DNA of 64,000 bases from Chloroflexota bacterium (GCA_002730555.1 PCAM01000037.1:1-64000); one strand, 5' to 3'. Numbered from the stretch's first letter, positions 19,349 through 28,335 are shown. The notes: generated by a model not told the origin, from the sequence alone. Numbers and translations are program-made.

Positions 19349-20845
19349 TTAATTCTGCGGAGCGAACGCCGCCGATACATGTCGTCGCTGGATCTTGCCC
19401 GTCGCCGTCCTCGGGAGTGAGTCAGCGATGTAGACCCGCTCCGGCACCTTGAAGTCGGCCATACGCTCCCGACAGAACGCTTGAATCGTCGCTTCGTCCA
19501 CATCGCCATTCAGCACCACGGCCGCCTGAACGATCTCGCCGTACTTGACGTCCGGAACCGCAAAGCAGACCGCCTCGGCCACCGCCGGGTGATCCAGCAG
19601 CAGGGCGTCCACCTCAAGCGGCGAAATCTTCTCGCCGCCGCGGTTGATCAGCTCCTTCAAGCGGCCCGTCAGGGTGAGTCGGCCGTCCGCATCCATCACG
19701 CCCTGGTCACCTGTTCGGAACCAGCCGTCCGTAAACGCCTCGGCGTTGGCCTCCGGGTTGTTGTTGTAGCCGTGCGTGACGTTGTCGCCCCGGATCACGA
19801 CCTCTGCACGATCGCCCAAGGCGACCATCTTTCCGACCTCGTCCATGATGCTGATCTCGACGCCGGTGCCCATGCCGACCGAGCCGGGCACGCGCTCGCC
19901 GGGCGGGAGCAGGTTTGAGGACATCTGGTGGGCGGCTTCCGTCATGCCGTACGCCTCGAGCACCGGGGCGCCGAAACGGGCTTCGAGATCGTTGAAGACA
20001 GACGGCACCAGCGCCGCACTACAAGAGCGGATCAACCGGAAGCTCTCGTGAGGCGCGTCGTCGTCGTCGGCCCGCATCAGAAGGATCTGGTGGATCGTCG
20101 GCACCGCCGAGTACCAAGTCGCCTCGGTGCTTTTCTGGTCGGCCCAGAAGCTGCTCGCCGAGAACCGTGACGGGACGACTATCGAGCCGCCGGAGTTTAG
20201 CGTGGACAACGCCACACCAATCAGTCCATGAACATGGAACAACGGCATGACCACCATCGCCACGTCGTCCGGCGTCAGGGCGTAGGTGTTCTTGATGTTG
20301 CCGAGAGAGGTCATGAGGTTCTTATGCGTCAGCGGTACACCCTTGGGCCGGTTCGTCGTGCCGGAGGTGTGCAGGAACAGGGCCACATCGTCTGGAGACG
20401 GCGGCGCGACATCCTTCGTGAGCGTGATCTCGCCCCCGTTGCGGGCGATCACCACATGGGCGCCTGTTGAGGAGGCGTCCATCGTCGGGATGTTGAGCTG
20501 GTTCGCTGAGTCACGCCCGGCGTGGTCACCCGGGGGCACGATCGCAAGCTGTGCGTCGGCGTCCTCCATGAAGAACTTGAACTCGTCCACGGTGTACGCC
20601 GAGTTGAGCGGGGCGGCGATGGCGCCCGCCCGGGTCACGGCCAGGAACGCCACCATGAACTCAAGGTTGTTCGCCAGGACGATAGAAACCGGTCGCCCGG
20701 GTTCGACGCCGGCTGCGGCCAGCAAGCCCGCTACACGCTCGATCTCATTGGATAGCGCGGCGTAGCTGACTGTCGGTCCGCCGGGGATGACGATGGCGTT
20801 GTCGATCGGTGCGTTGGGGGTGAGTACCTGGGCGAGGGTGGTCAC
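19349..20845 (-). CDS. AMP-forming acyl-CoA synthetase, oxalyl-CoA synthetase-like
   Basis: Activates a carboxylic acid to its CoA thioester through an acyl-adenylate. Core motifs: A3 LFLHTSGTTNRPKGVPLTH, A5 YGMTEAAHQMSS, A7 WFRTGDQG, A8 GRLKELINRGGEKISP and the A10 lysine in LPRTATGKIQRR. The HTSGTT/RPKGVPLTH wording resembles AAE3/Pcs60-type oxalate-CoA ligases, making oxalate or another short (di)acid the best substrate guess; two family III CoA-transferases lie ~13 kb away. I prefer the GTG start (MTTLAQVLTPN) with AGGA ten bases upstream; an in-frame TTG at 20896 would add 17 residues. The gene is divergent from the sulfatase. Confidence 0.85.
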   Translation of the reverse strand: MTTLAQVLTPNAPIDNAIVIPGGPTVSYAALSNEIERVAGLLAAAGVEPGRPVSIVLANNLEFMVAFLAVTRAGAIAAPLNSAYTVDEFKFFMEDADAQLAIVPPGDHAGRDSANQLNIPTMDASSTGAHVVIARNGGEITLTKDVAPPSPDDVALFLHTSGTTNRPKGVPLTHKNLMTSLGNIKNTYALTPDDVAMVVMPLFHVHGLIGVALSTLNSGGSIVVPSRFSASSFWADQKSTEATWYSAVPTIHQILLMRADDDDAPHESFRLIRSCSAALVPSVFNDLEARFGAPVLEAYGMTEAAHQMSSNLLPPGERVPGSVGMGTGVEISIMDEVGKMVALGDRAEVVIRGDNVTHGYNNNPEANAEAFTDGWFRTGDQGVMDADGRLTLTGRLKELINRGGEKISPLEVDALLLDHPAVAEAVCFAVPDVKYGEIVQAAVVLNGDVDEATIQAFCRERMADFKVPERVYIADSLPRTATGKIQRRHVSAAFAPQN

Positions 20846-21043
20846 GTTTTGCAATTCCTGACTGGCGAATTCGTCTGGAGAAATTCGGAACGCCAAAGGT
20901 CAATTAAGTTAGTTTTGGTGCTCCTGAGGAGAGCAGTGCGGCCAATCGTATGCCATCCTCTGGCCTGACGGAAGGTGGCGCCCCGATACGGCGGCTACCT
21001 GACAGAGATTTCCGATCCGGCGTACAAGCAACAGAGGCGACAA

Positions 21044-22510
21044 ATGCCAGAGCGGCCAGAACGACCCAACATCCTCGTCATCATCACCGACCAGCAGCGC
21101 GCCGATACAATGGCCTGCTACGGCAACGATTGGATCGAAACGCCGCACATGAATGCGCTGGCGGCCGGCTCATTTGTATTCCAGAACGCCTACGTCACCC
21201 AGCCGGTGTGTACGCCTTCCCGGTCCTCGATGCTCACCGGAACCTACCCGCACACCAACGGACTCGTGCGAAACAACATCGCCCTAGCCCCGGATGCACT
21301 GTCGATCGCGGAAATGGTGTCGCCTGACTACCGGCGCGTGCACTACGGCAAGTGGCATCTCGGAAACGACGCCAACGCGCAGCACGGATTTCAGAACTGG
21401 ATCAGCACCGGCCAGGTCCCGGCCGGTCCCGACGGCACGGGGCAGTCGGACTATCACGCCTGGCTTGAGGAGCAGGGCGTGGAACTGCCGGAGCACTATG
21501 TGCGTCCCGGCGGGGACGGGGCCGGTTCCAAGCGGGCGGTGGCGCAGGCGAACCTTCCGGAAGAGCTGACGCAGGCGGCCTTTGTCGGGGGCATCACGAC
21601 GGAGTTCCTGCGTGAGGAGTCGGACAAGTCCTTCCTGCTCTTCACCAACTTCTTCGAGCCGCACCCGCCGTACGGCGGGCCCCTTGGCGATCTGTACGAC
21701 CCCGCGACGCTGCCGGTGGGGGCCGATTTCATGCGCACGCCGGAGGGCCACTCGCTGTTCAATCGCTGCCGGTCGGAGTTCTACCTGGCGGGTGAGCACC
21801 GGGAGGACTCGGTCGCCGGCTGCGACCACCACGACCTCCACGGCGAACCCGGATGGCGGGCGCTGCGAGCCAACTATATGGCCAATATCACGCTGGTGGA
21901 CCGGCAGATCGGTCGGATCATGGCTGCGTTAGAGGATTCAGGCCACGCAGACGACACGATCGTGGTGTTCACGAGCGACCACGGCGACATGCTCGGCGAT
22001 CACGGGCTGCTGGAGAAACGGGCGTTTTACGACGGGTCGGCGCGTGTGCCGCTGCTAATGCGCGTGCCGTGGTTATCGGATGGGCAGACGCTCGTGCCCG
22101 GCAGTGTGGGGCAGATCGACCTGGTGCCCATGCTGCTCGACCTGGCCGGAGAGTCGATCCCCGGCCACCTGCAAGGCGAGAGCAAAGCGGCGGTGTTGGC
22201 GGGCGACTCGACGCTGGCAGACAACGACGTTTTCGTGCAGTGGAACGGCAAAGGCGACCGCGACCTCGGCACTCCGACCATCAACGAAATGATCGCCCTC
22301 CCGCGCCGCACCATCGTCAGTGGCGATCGCTGGAAGCTGAACCTGTGTCACGGCGACGACGGAGAACTATTCGACCTCACCTCCGACCCACACGAACTAA
22401 CAAACCTGTTTGGTGATGTGGCGCATATCGAACGTGTGCGCTCGATGGCGGCGCGCCTAAGAGCATGGCAGCAAGAGACGGGCGACACGGCTCCGTTGCC
22501 AGCGGTTTAA
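21044..22510 (+). CDS. Type I sulfatase (formylglycine-dependent)
   Basis: Hydrolyses sulfate esters, probably of a sulfated carbohydrate. The 488-aa protein starts with the metal-site motif NILVIITDQQRADTMACYG and carries the formylglycine signature CTPSRSSMLTGTYPHTNG, where the Cys (~residue 64) is modified by a sulfatase-maturating enzyme. HYGKWHLG and the second metal cluster VVFTSDHGDMLGDHGLLEK follow. A C-terminal subdomain includes ELFDLTSDPHELTNL, as in many marine sulfatases. No signal peptide is visible, suggesting a cytoplasmic enzyme acting on imported substrate. I chose the ATG because GAGG lies six bases upstream; the in-frame extension upstream has no conserved residues. Confidence 0.92.
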   Translation: MPERPERPNILVIITDQQRADTMACYGNDWIETPHMNALAAGSFVFQNAYVTQPVCTPSRSSMLTGTYPHTNGLVRNNIALAPDALSIAEMVSPDYRRVHYGKWHLGNDANAQHGFQNWISTGQVPAGPDGTGQSDYHAWLEEQGVELPEHYVRPGGDGAGSKRAVAQANLPEELTQAAFVGGITTEFLREESDKSFLLFTNFFEPHPPYGGPLGDLYDPATLPVGADFMRTPEGHSLFNRCRSEFYLAGEHREDSVAGCDHHDLHGEPGWRALRANYMANITLVDRQIGRIMAALEDSGHADDTIVVFTSDHGDMLGDHGLLEKRAFYDGSARVPLLMRVPWLSDGQTLVPGSVGQIDLVPMLLDLAGESIPGHLQGESKAAVLAGDSTLADNDVFVQWNGKGDRDLGTPTINEMIALPRRTIVSGDRWKLNLCHGDDGELFDLTSDPHELTNLFGDVAHIERVRSMAARLRAWQQETGDTAPLPAV

Positions 22511-23038
22511 GCGTCCTGTTCGCGGGCGCCGTGGGGTCGACAAGCATGACAGTGGAGCTGACCCCGGAGGAGATGGCCAAGTCGCCCAACGCCGTGTTCT
22601 CCGAGTTCGATAAACTGGTCGGTAAGTACGGGCTTGAGAAGATCCGGACCATCGGCGACAACTACATGGTGGCCTCTGCCGTTCCGTCACCGAAGGAAGA
22701 CCGTGCGCACGCCCCGGCGTTGTTCGCCCTGGAGATGGTGGAGGGGTTGGAGAAAAACATCGACGCCCCGGGAAGTGAGTTGAAGTTCCGAATCGGCATG
22801 AACTCGGGGCCGGTTGTGGGCGGGGCAATAGGCAACCAGAAGTTCCACTGCGACATCTGGGGAGACATGGTTAACGTCGCCAGCCGGATGGAATCCACCG
22901 GCCCGCCCGGGAAGATCCAGTTAGCATCCGGGGCAGACGAAATCATCGAGGACGATTCCCGGCTGACCTCACGGGCGAGATGGAGGTCAGCCGGGCAAGG
23001 GTGCCATGGAGACGTGGTTCCTGGACGGGCCTCGCTGA
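22502..23038 (+). pseudogene. Class III adenylate/guanylate cyclase remnant
   Basis: Only the catalytic domain of a class III cyclase remains, with no sensor or membrane part. KIRTIGDNYMVASAVP, KFRIGMNSGPVVGGAIG and CDIWGDMVNVASRME match the family. The first metal-binding Asp (normally in LFADIxGFT) is replaced, LFAGAVGST. Near the end the homology leaves the frame: after LTSRARW the family ending GKGAMETWFLDG is found in another frame, ending at a TGA at 23036-23038. The open frame itself starts inside the sulfatase gene. It is truncated, shifted and catalytically impaired. Confidence 0.7.
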
Positions 23039-23089
23039 CTCGGATCAACGGCCCGTGATTAAGAGCATCGGAACTATTCGGAGGAACCT

Positions 23090-24052
23090 TTGGCCAAGTA
23101 CGTGATTTTGCCGCCGCTGGACGACATGCGCCGGGAGTTCGCTCGGCGCCTTGCGGACACGGTGCCGGAGCTGAACGTGGTCGCGACCGAGACAGATGAA
23201 GAGGCGGTGCAAGAGCTCAAGGATGCAGACGGTGCTTACGGGTGGGTGCCGCCGGAAGCGCTGGCTGCCGCGACGAAGTTGAAGCTGCTGCAGAACCCGG
23301 ACGCCGGCCCGTTCCACGGCTACTACTACAGAGAACTGGTCGATAGCCCGATCGTCATCTCCAACCCGCGCGGCATCTACTTCGACCACATCAGCCACCA
23401 CATCATGATGTTCATGCTGGCGCTTTCCCGCGGCTTACCGGACTGGGTCAACGCTCAGAAGCAGTCGAGATGGGACATAGACGCCCGGAAGCACAGGTAC
23501 ATCAATCTGCCCGATTCCACGGTGCTGATAAACGGCGTCGGCGGCATCGGGGCCGAGACGGCGCGGCTGTGCAGCGAGTTTGGAGCGCGAGTGATCGGCA
23601 TCGAGCCGCGCTCTGAGATCGACTCGCCCGCAGATCTGCACGAGCCGAATGAGCTGGACGCCCTTCTGCCGGAGGCCGACTTCGTGGTGACGACCGTGCC
23701 GCACACGCCGGACACCGAGTTCATGTGGAACGCCGACCGCTTCAAGCTGATGAAGAACACGGCCTATTTCATCAACATCGGACGAGGCATGACGACGAAG
23801 ATCGACGAACTGGCAGACGCCATCGAGGCCGGAGAGATCGCTGGCGCAGGGCTGGACGTGTTCGAGATCGAGCCGCTGCCCGCAGATCACCGTTTGTGGA
23901 CGATGGACAACGTCCTGATAACGCCGCACGTGGCCGTCTCAGATGCCGAAAACATCCCCGAGCGCCGCTTCGAGATCATCCTGGAGAACGTGAAACGAAT
24001 GCTGGACGGGCGAGAGTTCATCAACATCGTGGACAAGGAAAAGTGGTACTAG
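23090..24052 (+). CDS. D-isomer-specific 2-hydroxyacid dehydrogenase
   Basis: NAD(P)-dependent reductase/oxidase of 2-oxo/2-hydroxy acids. In the 320-aa chain the nucleotide fold shows LINGVGGIGAETARL followed by the acidic residue in GIEPRSE. The catalytic Arg lies in INIGRGMTTKIDELADA, the Glu in LDVFEIEPLPADHRLW and the His in VLITPHVAVSD. The start is TTG: GGAGG lies five bases upstream, and MAKYVILPPLDDM fits the family's N-terminus. It follows the broken cyclase and is closest in style to glyoxylate/hydroxypyruvate reductase-like enzymes, but the substrate cannot be told. Confidence 0.9.
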   Translation: MAKYVILPPLDDMRREFARRLADTVPELNVVATETDEEAVQELKDADGAYGWVPPEALAAATKLKLLQNPDAGPFHGYYYRELVDSPIVISNPRGIYFDHISHHIMMFMLALSRGLPDWVNAQKQSRWDIDARKHRYINLPDSTVLINGVGGIGAETARLCSEFGARVIGIEPRSEIDSPADLHEPNELDALLPEADFVVTTVPHTPDTEFMWNADRFKLMKNTAYFINIGRGMTTKIDELADAIEAGEIAGAGLDVFEIEPLPADHRLWTMDNVLITPHVAVSDAENIPERRFEIILENVKRMLDGREFINIVDKEKWY

Positions 24053-24579
24053 CCCTGCCGGGCGGCAATCTGGGAGACCGCGGTGGCCTACCACGTCAAC
24101 GCGTAGGGGGCAGCGGCCCGCCCTTGAGCGGATACTAATCCGCCCCTACGGCGCCTTTGCTTTCACTTAAATATGGTGGCGCTTGCCCTGCTCTCTTGTG
24201 CGATCACGTCGTACGGGCGTATGGCAGTACGCCCAACCCGATCGGCAACCAGGTGCTCGTCAGCGCGCGAAATGGGATGTCTCGCCGCGTGTTCCCGTAG
24301 ACAACCAACGCGATGCCGCTGGCCAACGTGTACGCGCCAAGCTCCGCCGCAAGTAGCGCCCGCCATCCCGGAGTAAACGGTAGGAAACCCAAAAGAACGG
24401 CGGCGGTTGCCAGTTAGGCGATTCCCGCACGGGTAATTAAGCTGGTCGGTTCGGTGAAAATCATTGGTAGAGGGCAATCGATCTGAGTTCGTGTGACTGT
24501 CCGCCCATTCGATGCGAGACGACGACCCACGGGCGCACGCCGCCGCGAAGCACGACTCACCGACCCCGATCGCGGCCTC
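24053..24579. other. Repeat-bearing spacer with a possible membrane-protein fragment
   Basis: Two extragenic palindromes lie here: GCGGATACTAATCCGCCCCT (from 24128) and GGGCGTATGGCAGTACGCCC (24216-24235), both members of families repeated elsewhere in the window. On the minus strand 24204-24392 encodes a hydrophobic stretch (ALLAAELGAYTLASGIALVV) that could be the tail of a lost membrane protein; it has no credible start and runs into the second palindrome. Confidence 0.45.
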
Positions 24580-25038
24580 CTACGCCTCCGGCACATCCTC
24601 CAGCAGTCGCCTCGCCCCGGGGCCGCGCGCCGCCAGAACGTCATCGGAGTTAAAGAGACCGCACGACTCCAGAGAAAGGTAGCCGCACCCCACTCAGCCG
24701 TTCAGGTTGTCCCACAACCGCTCAAGCTCGGCGATACGGTCGTCGAGCATCAACCTCCACGAGCCTGAGTGCTGCTCCCAGTCGTTGCGCCCCGGCGTAC
24801 GGGCCTCAGGGAGATCGTCCAGGGCTGACCTGATCTTCCAGAGCGACAGACCGATTACACGTGCAGCGCGAATGAAAGCCACACGCCGCAGCGTTTCACG
24901 TGCGTAACGCCGCTGATTGCCCTAGGTGCGCCAGGAATGGATCAGCCCTTCCGACTCGTAGTAGCGGAGCGCCGATGTCGCAACTCCGCCGCGCGTCGTT
25001 AGCTCGCCGACAGGCAGAAAGTTGGCTGGAGCAACCAT
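24580..25038 (-). pseudogene. soxR: soxR-like MerR regulator broken by two nonsense codons
   Basis: The single frame from the ATG at 25038 encodes a full-length (152-codon) SoxR-type redox sensor. It has the DNA-binding helix-turn-helix (LPVGELTTRGGVATSALRYY, then YESEGLIHSWRT), GNQRRYARETLRRVAFIRAA, and the Cys-cluster end. Two stops interrupt it: TAG at 24922-24924 in the wing, and TGA at 24694-24696. The TGA sits at the first Cys of the C-x2-C-x-C-x5-C [2Fe-2S] motif, and the third Cys is Tyr (GCGYLSLESC). There is no frameshift, so decay is recent. Its likely operator still stands upstream. Confidence 0.8.
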
Positions 25039-25061
25039 CTGGATACTCTCTAATTCAAAGA

Positions 25062-25092
25062 TTGACTTAAAGTGCACTTTAAGTCATATGTT
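25062..25092 (+). promoter_or_regulatory. MerR/SoxR-type operator-promoter
   Basis: A perfect 24-bp palindrome (25063-25086, half site TGACTTAAAGTG) lies between a -35-like TTGACT (25062-25067) and a -10-like TATGTT (25087-25092). The spacer is 19 bp, the over-long spacing typical of MerR-family promoters. Each nine-base half matches the E. coli soxS operator at about six positions. The promoter faces the transketolase genes; the soxR pseudogene starts 24 bp away on the other strand. Confidence 0.65.
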
Positions 25093-25156
25093 CGTTCACA
25101 TCGGACTCGCCTGATTCCGCGCCCATTCGTATCAAGGCAGGTGTAGATTGGCCTGC

Positions 25157-25861
25157 ATGACCAACGCAACTTCCTCCCGGGACTCCGGTCTTGGGTATTC
25201 CGACCTGCCCCGGCTCATGACGCTGATGACCGGCGACGAAAAGCACTCCTTCAGCGCCACCTCGACGCTCGACGTGCTGTGGGTGCTCTACAGTCAGGTC
25301 CTCAACATCGATCCCAACAACCCCGAGGATCCGGCCCGTGACCGCTTCCTGCTGTCAAAGGGCCACGGCCCAATGGCCTACTACGCCGTTTTGGCGGCGA
25401 AGGGCTTCATCCCCGTGGAGGCGCTGCCGACCTTTGCGCAGTACGACTCGATTCTCGGCAAGCACCCGGACTCCCTGCTCATCCCGGGCGTGGAGATCGG
25501 GTCCGGCTCGCTCGGGCACGGACTGCCGATAGCGACCGGTATGGCGAACGGCCTTAAAGCGAGAGGGTCTGAATCGCAGGTCTTCTGCATGGTGGGCGAC
25601 GCCGAATCCAACGAGGGCAGCGGGCACGAGGCGATAGCGATGGCCGGGCGGCTCAAGCTGAGCAACCTGACGGCCATAGTGATCGACAACAGATCCGACG
25701 CCACCGGTTGGCCGGGCGGCATCGCCTCTCGATTCGCCGTCGAAGGCTGGTCGACGGCCGACGTAGACGGACGAGACCATGGCGCGATTCAAGAGGCGCT
25801 TGTGATCCCACACAGTGACCAGCCACACGTCGTCGTGGCGCTGGTCGAGCCGAAAGCCTGA
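25157..25861 (+). CDS. Transketolase, N-terminal (ThDP-binding) subunit
   Basis: First half of a split transketolase: the subunit that binds the thiamine diphosphate diphosphate group. Within its 234 residues are FLLSKGHGPMAYYAVLAAKG, GSLGHGLPIATGMANGLK and the GDxxxxEGxxxEA...N motif (MVGDAESNEGSGHEAI ... VIDNRSD). I prefer the ATG at 25157 to a TTG three codons earlier. The C-terminal subunit starts four bases after the stop, so the two form one transcription unit. The substrate may be sugar phosphates or another 2-hydroxy ketone; split transketolases outside the Calvin and pentose-phosphate clusters vary. The SoxR-type promoter lies 65 bp upstream. Confidence 0.88.
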   Translation: MTNATSSRDSGLGYSDLPRLMTLMTGDEKHSFSATSTLDVLWVLYSQVLNIDPNNPEDPARDRFLLSKGHGPMAYYAVLAAKGFIPVEALPTFAQYDSILGKHPDSLLIPGVEIGSGSLGHGLPIATGMANGLKARGSESQVFCMVGDAESNEGSGHEAIAMAGRLKLSNLTAIVIDNRSDATGWPGGIASRFAVEGWSTADVDGRDHGAIQEALVIPHSDQPHVVVALVEPKA

Positions 25862-25864
25862 TAC

Positions 25865-26779
25865 ATGCCAACCATGCGAGAGCGCTTCACCGCCGTCACA
25901 TCCGAGCTGCTGGATAGCGACCCCAATGTGGCGCTGATCCTTGCCGCCATCGGCGTCGCCCAGTTCAAAGACACCGGAGTCGTTGACAGGCACCCGAATC
26001 GGGTGATCAACGTCGGAATCCGGGAACAGCTTCAAATGGGTTTCGCCGCCGGGATGGCCAAGGAAGGATTCCGGCCGATAGCCCACTCCTACGCACCCTT
26101 CCTGGTGGAGCGGCCGTGGGAACAGATCCGGCTCGATTTCGGGCACCAGGGCGTCTCCGGGATTCTGGTGTCGATCGGCGCGACATATGACGAGGCAGAC
26201 TGGGGCCGCACTCACCAGGCGCCGGAAGACGTGCAACTGCTCGCGATGCTCCCAGACTGGCGCATCCACGTCCCGGGGCACCCGGACGAGGTAGAAGCAC
26301 AGCTCCGGGCCGGGGTGGCGGACGACACCAACGTCTACATCCGGCTGTCGACTCAGACCAACGATCGCGCATACCTGGCGGGCGGTCCCGGATTCTCGAC
26401 GATCAGGACCGGCTCCGGCGACGCCCCCACGGTTGTTGCAGTAGGGCCGATGCTGGACGTAGTTGCCAATGCGACAGCCGATCTCGATCTCACGTTGCTC
26501 TACGCAAACACCATCCGACCCTTTGACGGCGAGCTCTTGTGCTCTGTGTTGCAGGCGCCGGAGGTCGTGCTGGTCGAGCCGTACCTTGAGGGCACATCCA
26601 CGGCCGAGGTTTCGGGGCTATTGCAAGCCACACCGCACCGCGTCCTCTCGCTGGGTACCTCCCAGCAAGAGAACCGGCACTACGGTACCGCCGCCGAGCA
26701 CTTCGCAGCGCATGGCCTGGATGAGGCGGGCATCCGAAGCAGCATTACGGAGTTCCTGGCCCAGCGCGTCCCGGCGTAA
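25865..26779 (+). CDS. Transketolase, C-terminal subunit
   Basis: Second half of the split transketolase, with the pyrimidine-binding domain (VINVGIREQLQMGFAAGMAKEGFRPIAHSYAPFL; the activating Glu is in GIREQ) and the C-terminal domain (~180-304, ending in PYLEGTSTAEVSGLLQ). The 304-aa size fits such subunits. It follows the N-terminal subunit after three bases and ends at a strong hairpin terminator. Compared with metabolic transketolase, the region around WGRTHQAPEDVQLLAML is conserved with the DXS/split-transketolase group, so the substrate remains uncertain. Confidence 0.88.
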   Translation: MPTMRERFTAVTSELLDSDPNVALILAAIGVAQFKDTGVVDRHPNRVINVGIREQLQMGFAAGMAKEGFRPIAHSYAPFLVERPWEQIRLDFGHQGVSGILVSIGATYDEADWGRTHQAPEDVQLLAMLPDWRIHVPGHPDEVEAQLRAGVADDTNVYIRLSTQTNDRAYLAGGPGFSTIRTGSGDAPTVVAVGPMLDVVANATADLDLTLLYANTIRPFDGELLCSVLQAPEVVLVEPYLEGTSTAEVSGLLQATPHRVLSLGTSQQENRHYGTAAEHFAAHGLDEAGIRSSITEFLAQRVPA

Positions 26780-26800
26780 CCAGGAAATCGATTGTTGATG

Positions 26801-26830
26801 AAAGGGCGTGGCGATGGTCACGCCCTTTTT
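26801..26830. terminator. Intrinsic terminator between convergent genes
   Basis: Arms AAGGGCGTG and CACGCCCTT enclose an eight-base loop and run into five T residues on the plus strand. It ends the transketolase transcript. The 3' arm overlaps the stop codon of the convergent MFS gene. Confidence 0.8.
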
Positions 26831-28335
26831 GCCCCCCCCGCCGACCGGGCATCCTCAGGCTCTGATCGCCCACTCGGCTTCGTGAAGAACGCCAGTAAAA
26901 GTCCGAGCGACGAGAACACCGTGACCAGCACGTAAGCCGCCTGCCACCCCTCCACGAACGCATCACCCGCGCCCGGCGTGTCGACGATCTCGTCCAGTGC
27001 GATGTCGAATCCGCGCGAAGCCATCACGCCCACCACTATGGCGGAAGCGATCGCCTGTCCGGTCACGTTGCCGAAGTTCCGGGCCAGGTTGGTGAGGGCG
27101 CCGACCACTCCGAATCTTGATGGGAGTACGGATCCCATAATCGTGCTGCTGTTCGGCACGTTCCAGAGCCCCATGGCGAGGCCATTGACGAAGACGACGA
27201 TCATCACCAGCCACATCTCCGTCTCGCCGTCCACGAAAGCAAACGCTATCGCCGTGGCGATGAGGATCACAAACCCGAGCATCAGAAACGGCCGTTCGCT
27301 GTATCGGTCGGACAATCGGCCGCTGGTCTGGGCCGCCATGCCCATTCCCAGTGATGTGAGGAACAGAATCGACCCGGCGGCGCCCTCGCCAAGGCCGCGG
27401 AAACTTATGAGGAAAATCGGCAGCAGGAACCGGGTCGCGGTCGTGCCCATGAACCCGAGGACCCGCGTGGCAATCCCCATGGCGAACATGAAATTGCCGA
27501 ACATCCGGAGCTCAAGCATCGGCGCGCTCGAACGCAGCTCCCATGTGACGAACCCGGCCATCAATATGATCACTCCGGCGATGCCGCCAAGGATTGCCGG
27601 GGAGAACCAGCTCACGCCGAGCGGGTTGTTGATCGTTATCACCAGTAGCGTGATCGCCGCCGCCGAGAGGAAGGCGCCTATCCAGTCAAACGGCGCCCGG
27701 GCCGTGTCGCGCCCGCGGCTCACCTTTTCCTCGTCCAGGATGAAATACCCGGCGACGAACGCGATGAAGATCGGCGCCAGGAGGAGCAGGAACATCGCCT
27801 CCCACGGAAGCCACTGTAGGATCAGCCCGGCCACGATAGGCCCGAGAGTGCCGCCAACGGCCACCGCCGTGGTCTGGCTGCCGATCGCTTTGCCGCGCTC
27901 ACCGTCCGGGAATACGGAAATAACCATCGCCATACCCACTGACTGGCCCATCGAGTTACCGGCGGCCATGACGATACGCGCCACGATCAGGAACCCGAAC
28001 GTGGGCGCGAAAGCGGTGAAGGCTGCGCCAGTGGCGAACAACACCAGCCCGAGCAGATGGACCTTCCTCCGCCCGATGATGTCGGCCAACCGACCCATCG
28101 GCATCATGAGCGCGCTGATGGTCAGCGCCTGGGCTATCACGACCCAGGTGACGTCTCGGAGCGTAACGCCGTAGTCCTCGGCAATGGCGGACAGGGCGAC
28201 AAACGTCATCTGTTGCGCCATCACCATCGTGGTGAACGCAATGGCGATGGCCCAGAACGCCTTCCATTTGTAGGCGGGGTCGGGCCGCCGCCCGGGGCTC
28301 ATCGCTGGAGGGTCATCCGCCTGAAACGTGCTCAA
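26818..28335 (-). CDS. MFS transporter, DHA2-like (14 TM)
   Basis: Proton-driven exporter of the major facilitator superfamily in the cytoplasmic membrane. The 505-aa protein has about 14 membrane segments, as in drug:H+ antiporter family 2. Motif A is visible as MGRLADIIGRRKVHLLG after segment 2 and a degenerate copy as SGRLSDRYSERPFLMLG in the second half. The motif C-like AVAVGGTLGPIVAGLI lies in segment 5. A Gly/Arg/Ser-rich tail ends the chain. Substrate cannot be inferred. It shares the terminator region with the convergent transketolase pair and stands about 100 bp from another MFS gene on the same strand. Confidence 0.85.
   Translation of the reverse strand: MSTFQADDPPAMSPGRRPDPAYKWKAFWAIAIAFTTMVMAQQMTFVALSAIAEDYGVTLRDVTWVVIAQALTISALMMPMGRLADIIGRRKVHLLGLVLFATGAAFTAFAPTFGFLIVARIVMAAGNSMGQSVGMAMVISVFPDGERGKAIGSQTTAVAVGGTLGPIVAGLILQWLPWEAMFLLLLAPIFIAFVAGYFILDEEKVSRGRDTARAPFDWIGAFLSAAAITLLVITINNPLGVSWFSPAILGGIAGVIILMAGFVTWELRSSAPMLELRMFGNFMFAMGIATRVLGFMGTTATRFLLPIFLISFRGLGEGAAGSILFLTSLGMGMAAQTSGRLSDRYSERPFLMLGFVILIATAIAFAFVDGETEMWLVMIVVFVNGLAMGLWNVPNSSTIMGSVLPSRFGVVGALTNLARNFGNVTGQAIASAIVVGVMASRGFDIALDEIVDTPGAGDAFVEGWQAAYVLVTVFSSLGLLLAFFTKPSGRSEPEDARSAGGAKRA

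Noticed and set aside
24694-24696. TGA at the first cluster Cys of soxR as a second selenocysteine
   Set aside because: The same gene has an upstream TAG, the third Cys is Tyr, and I see no comparable hairpin after this TGA.
26978-28174. 398-codon plus-strand frame
   Set aside because: Antisense to the DHA2-like transporter; Ser/Thr/Arg/Pro-rich composition typical of antisense to membrane proteins.
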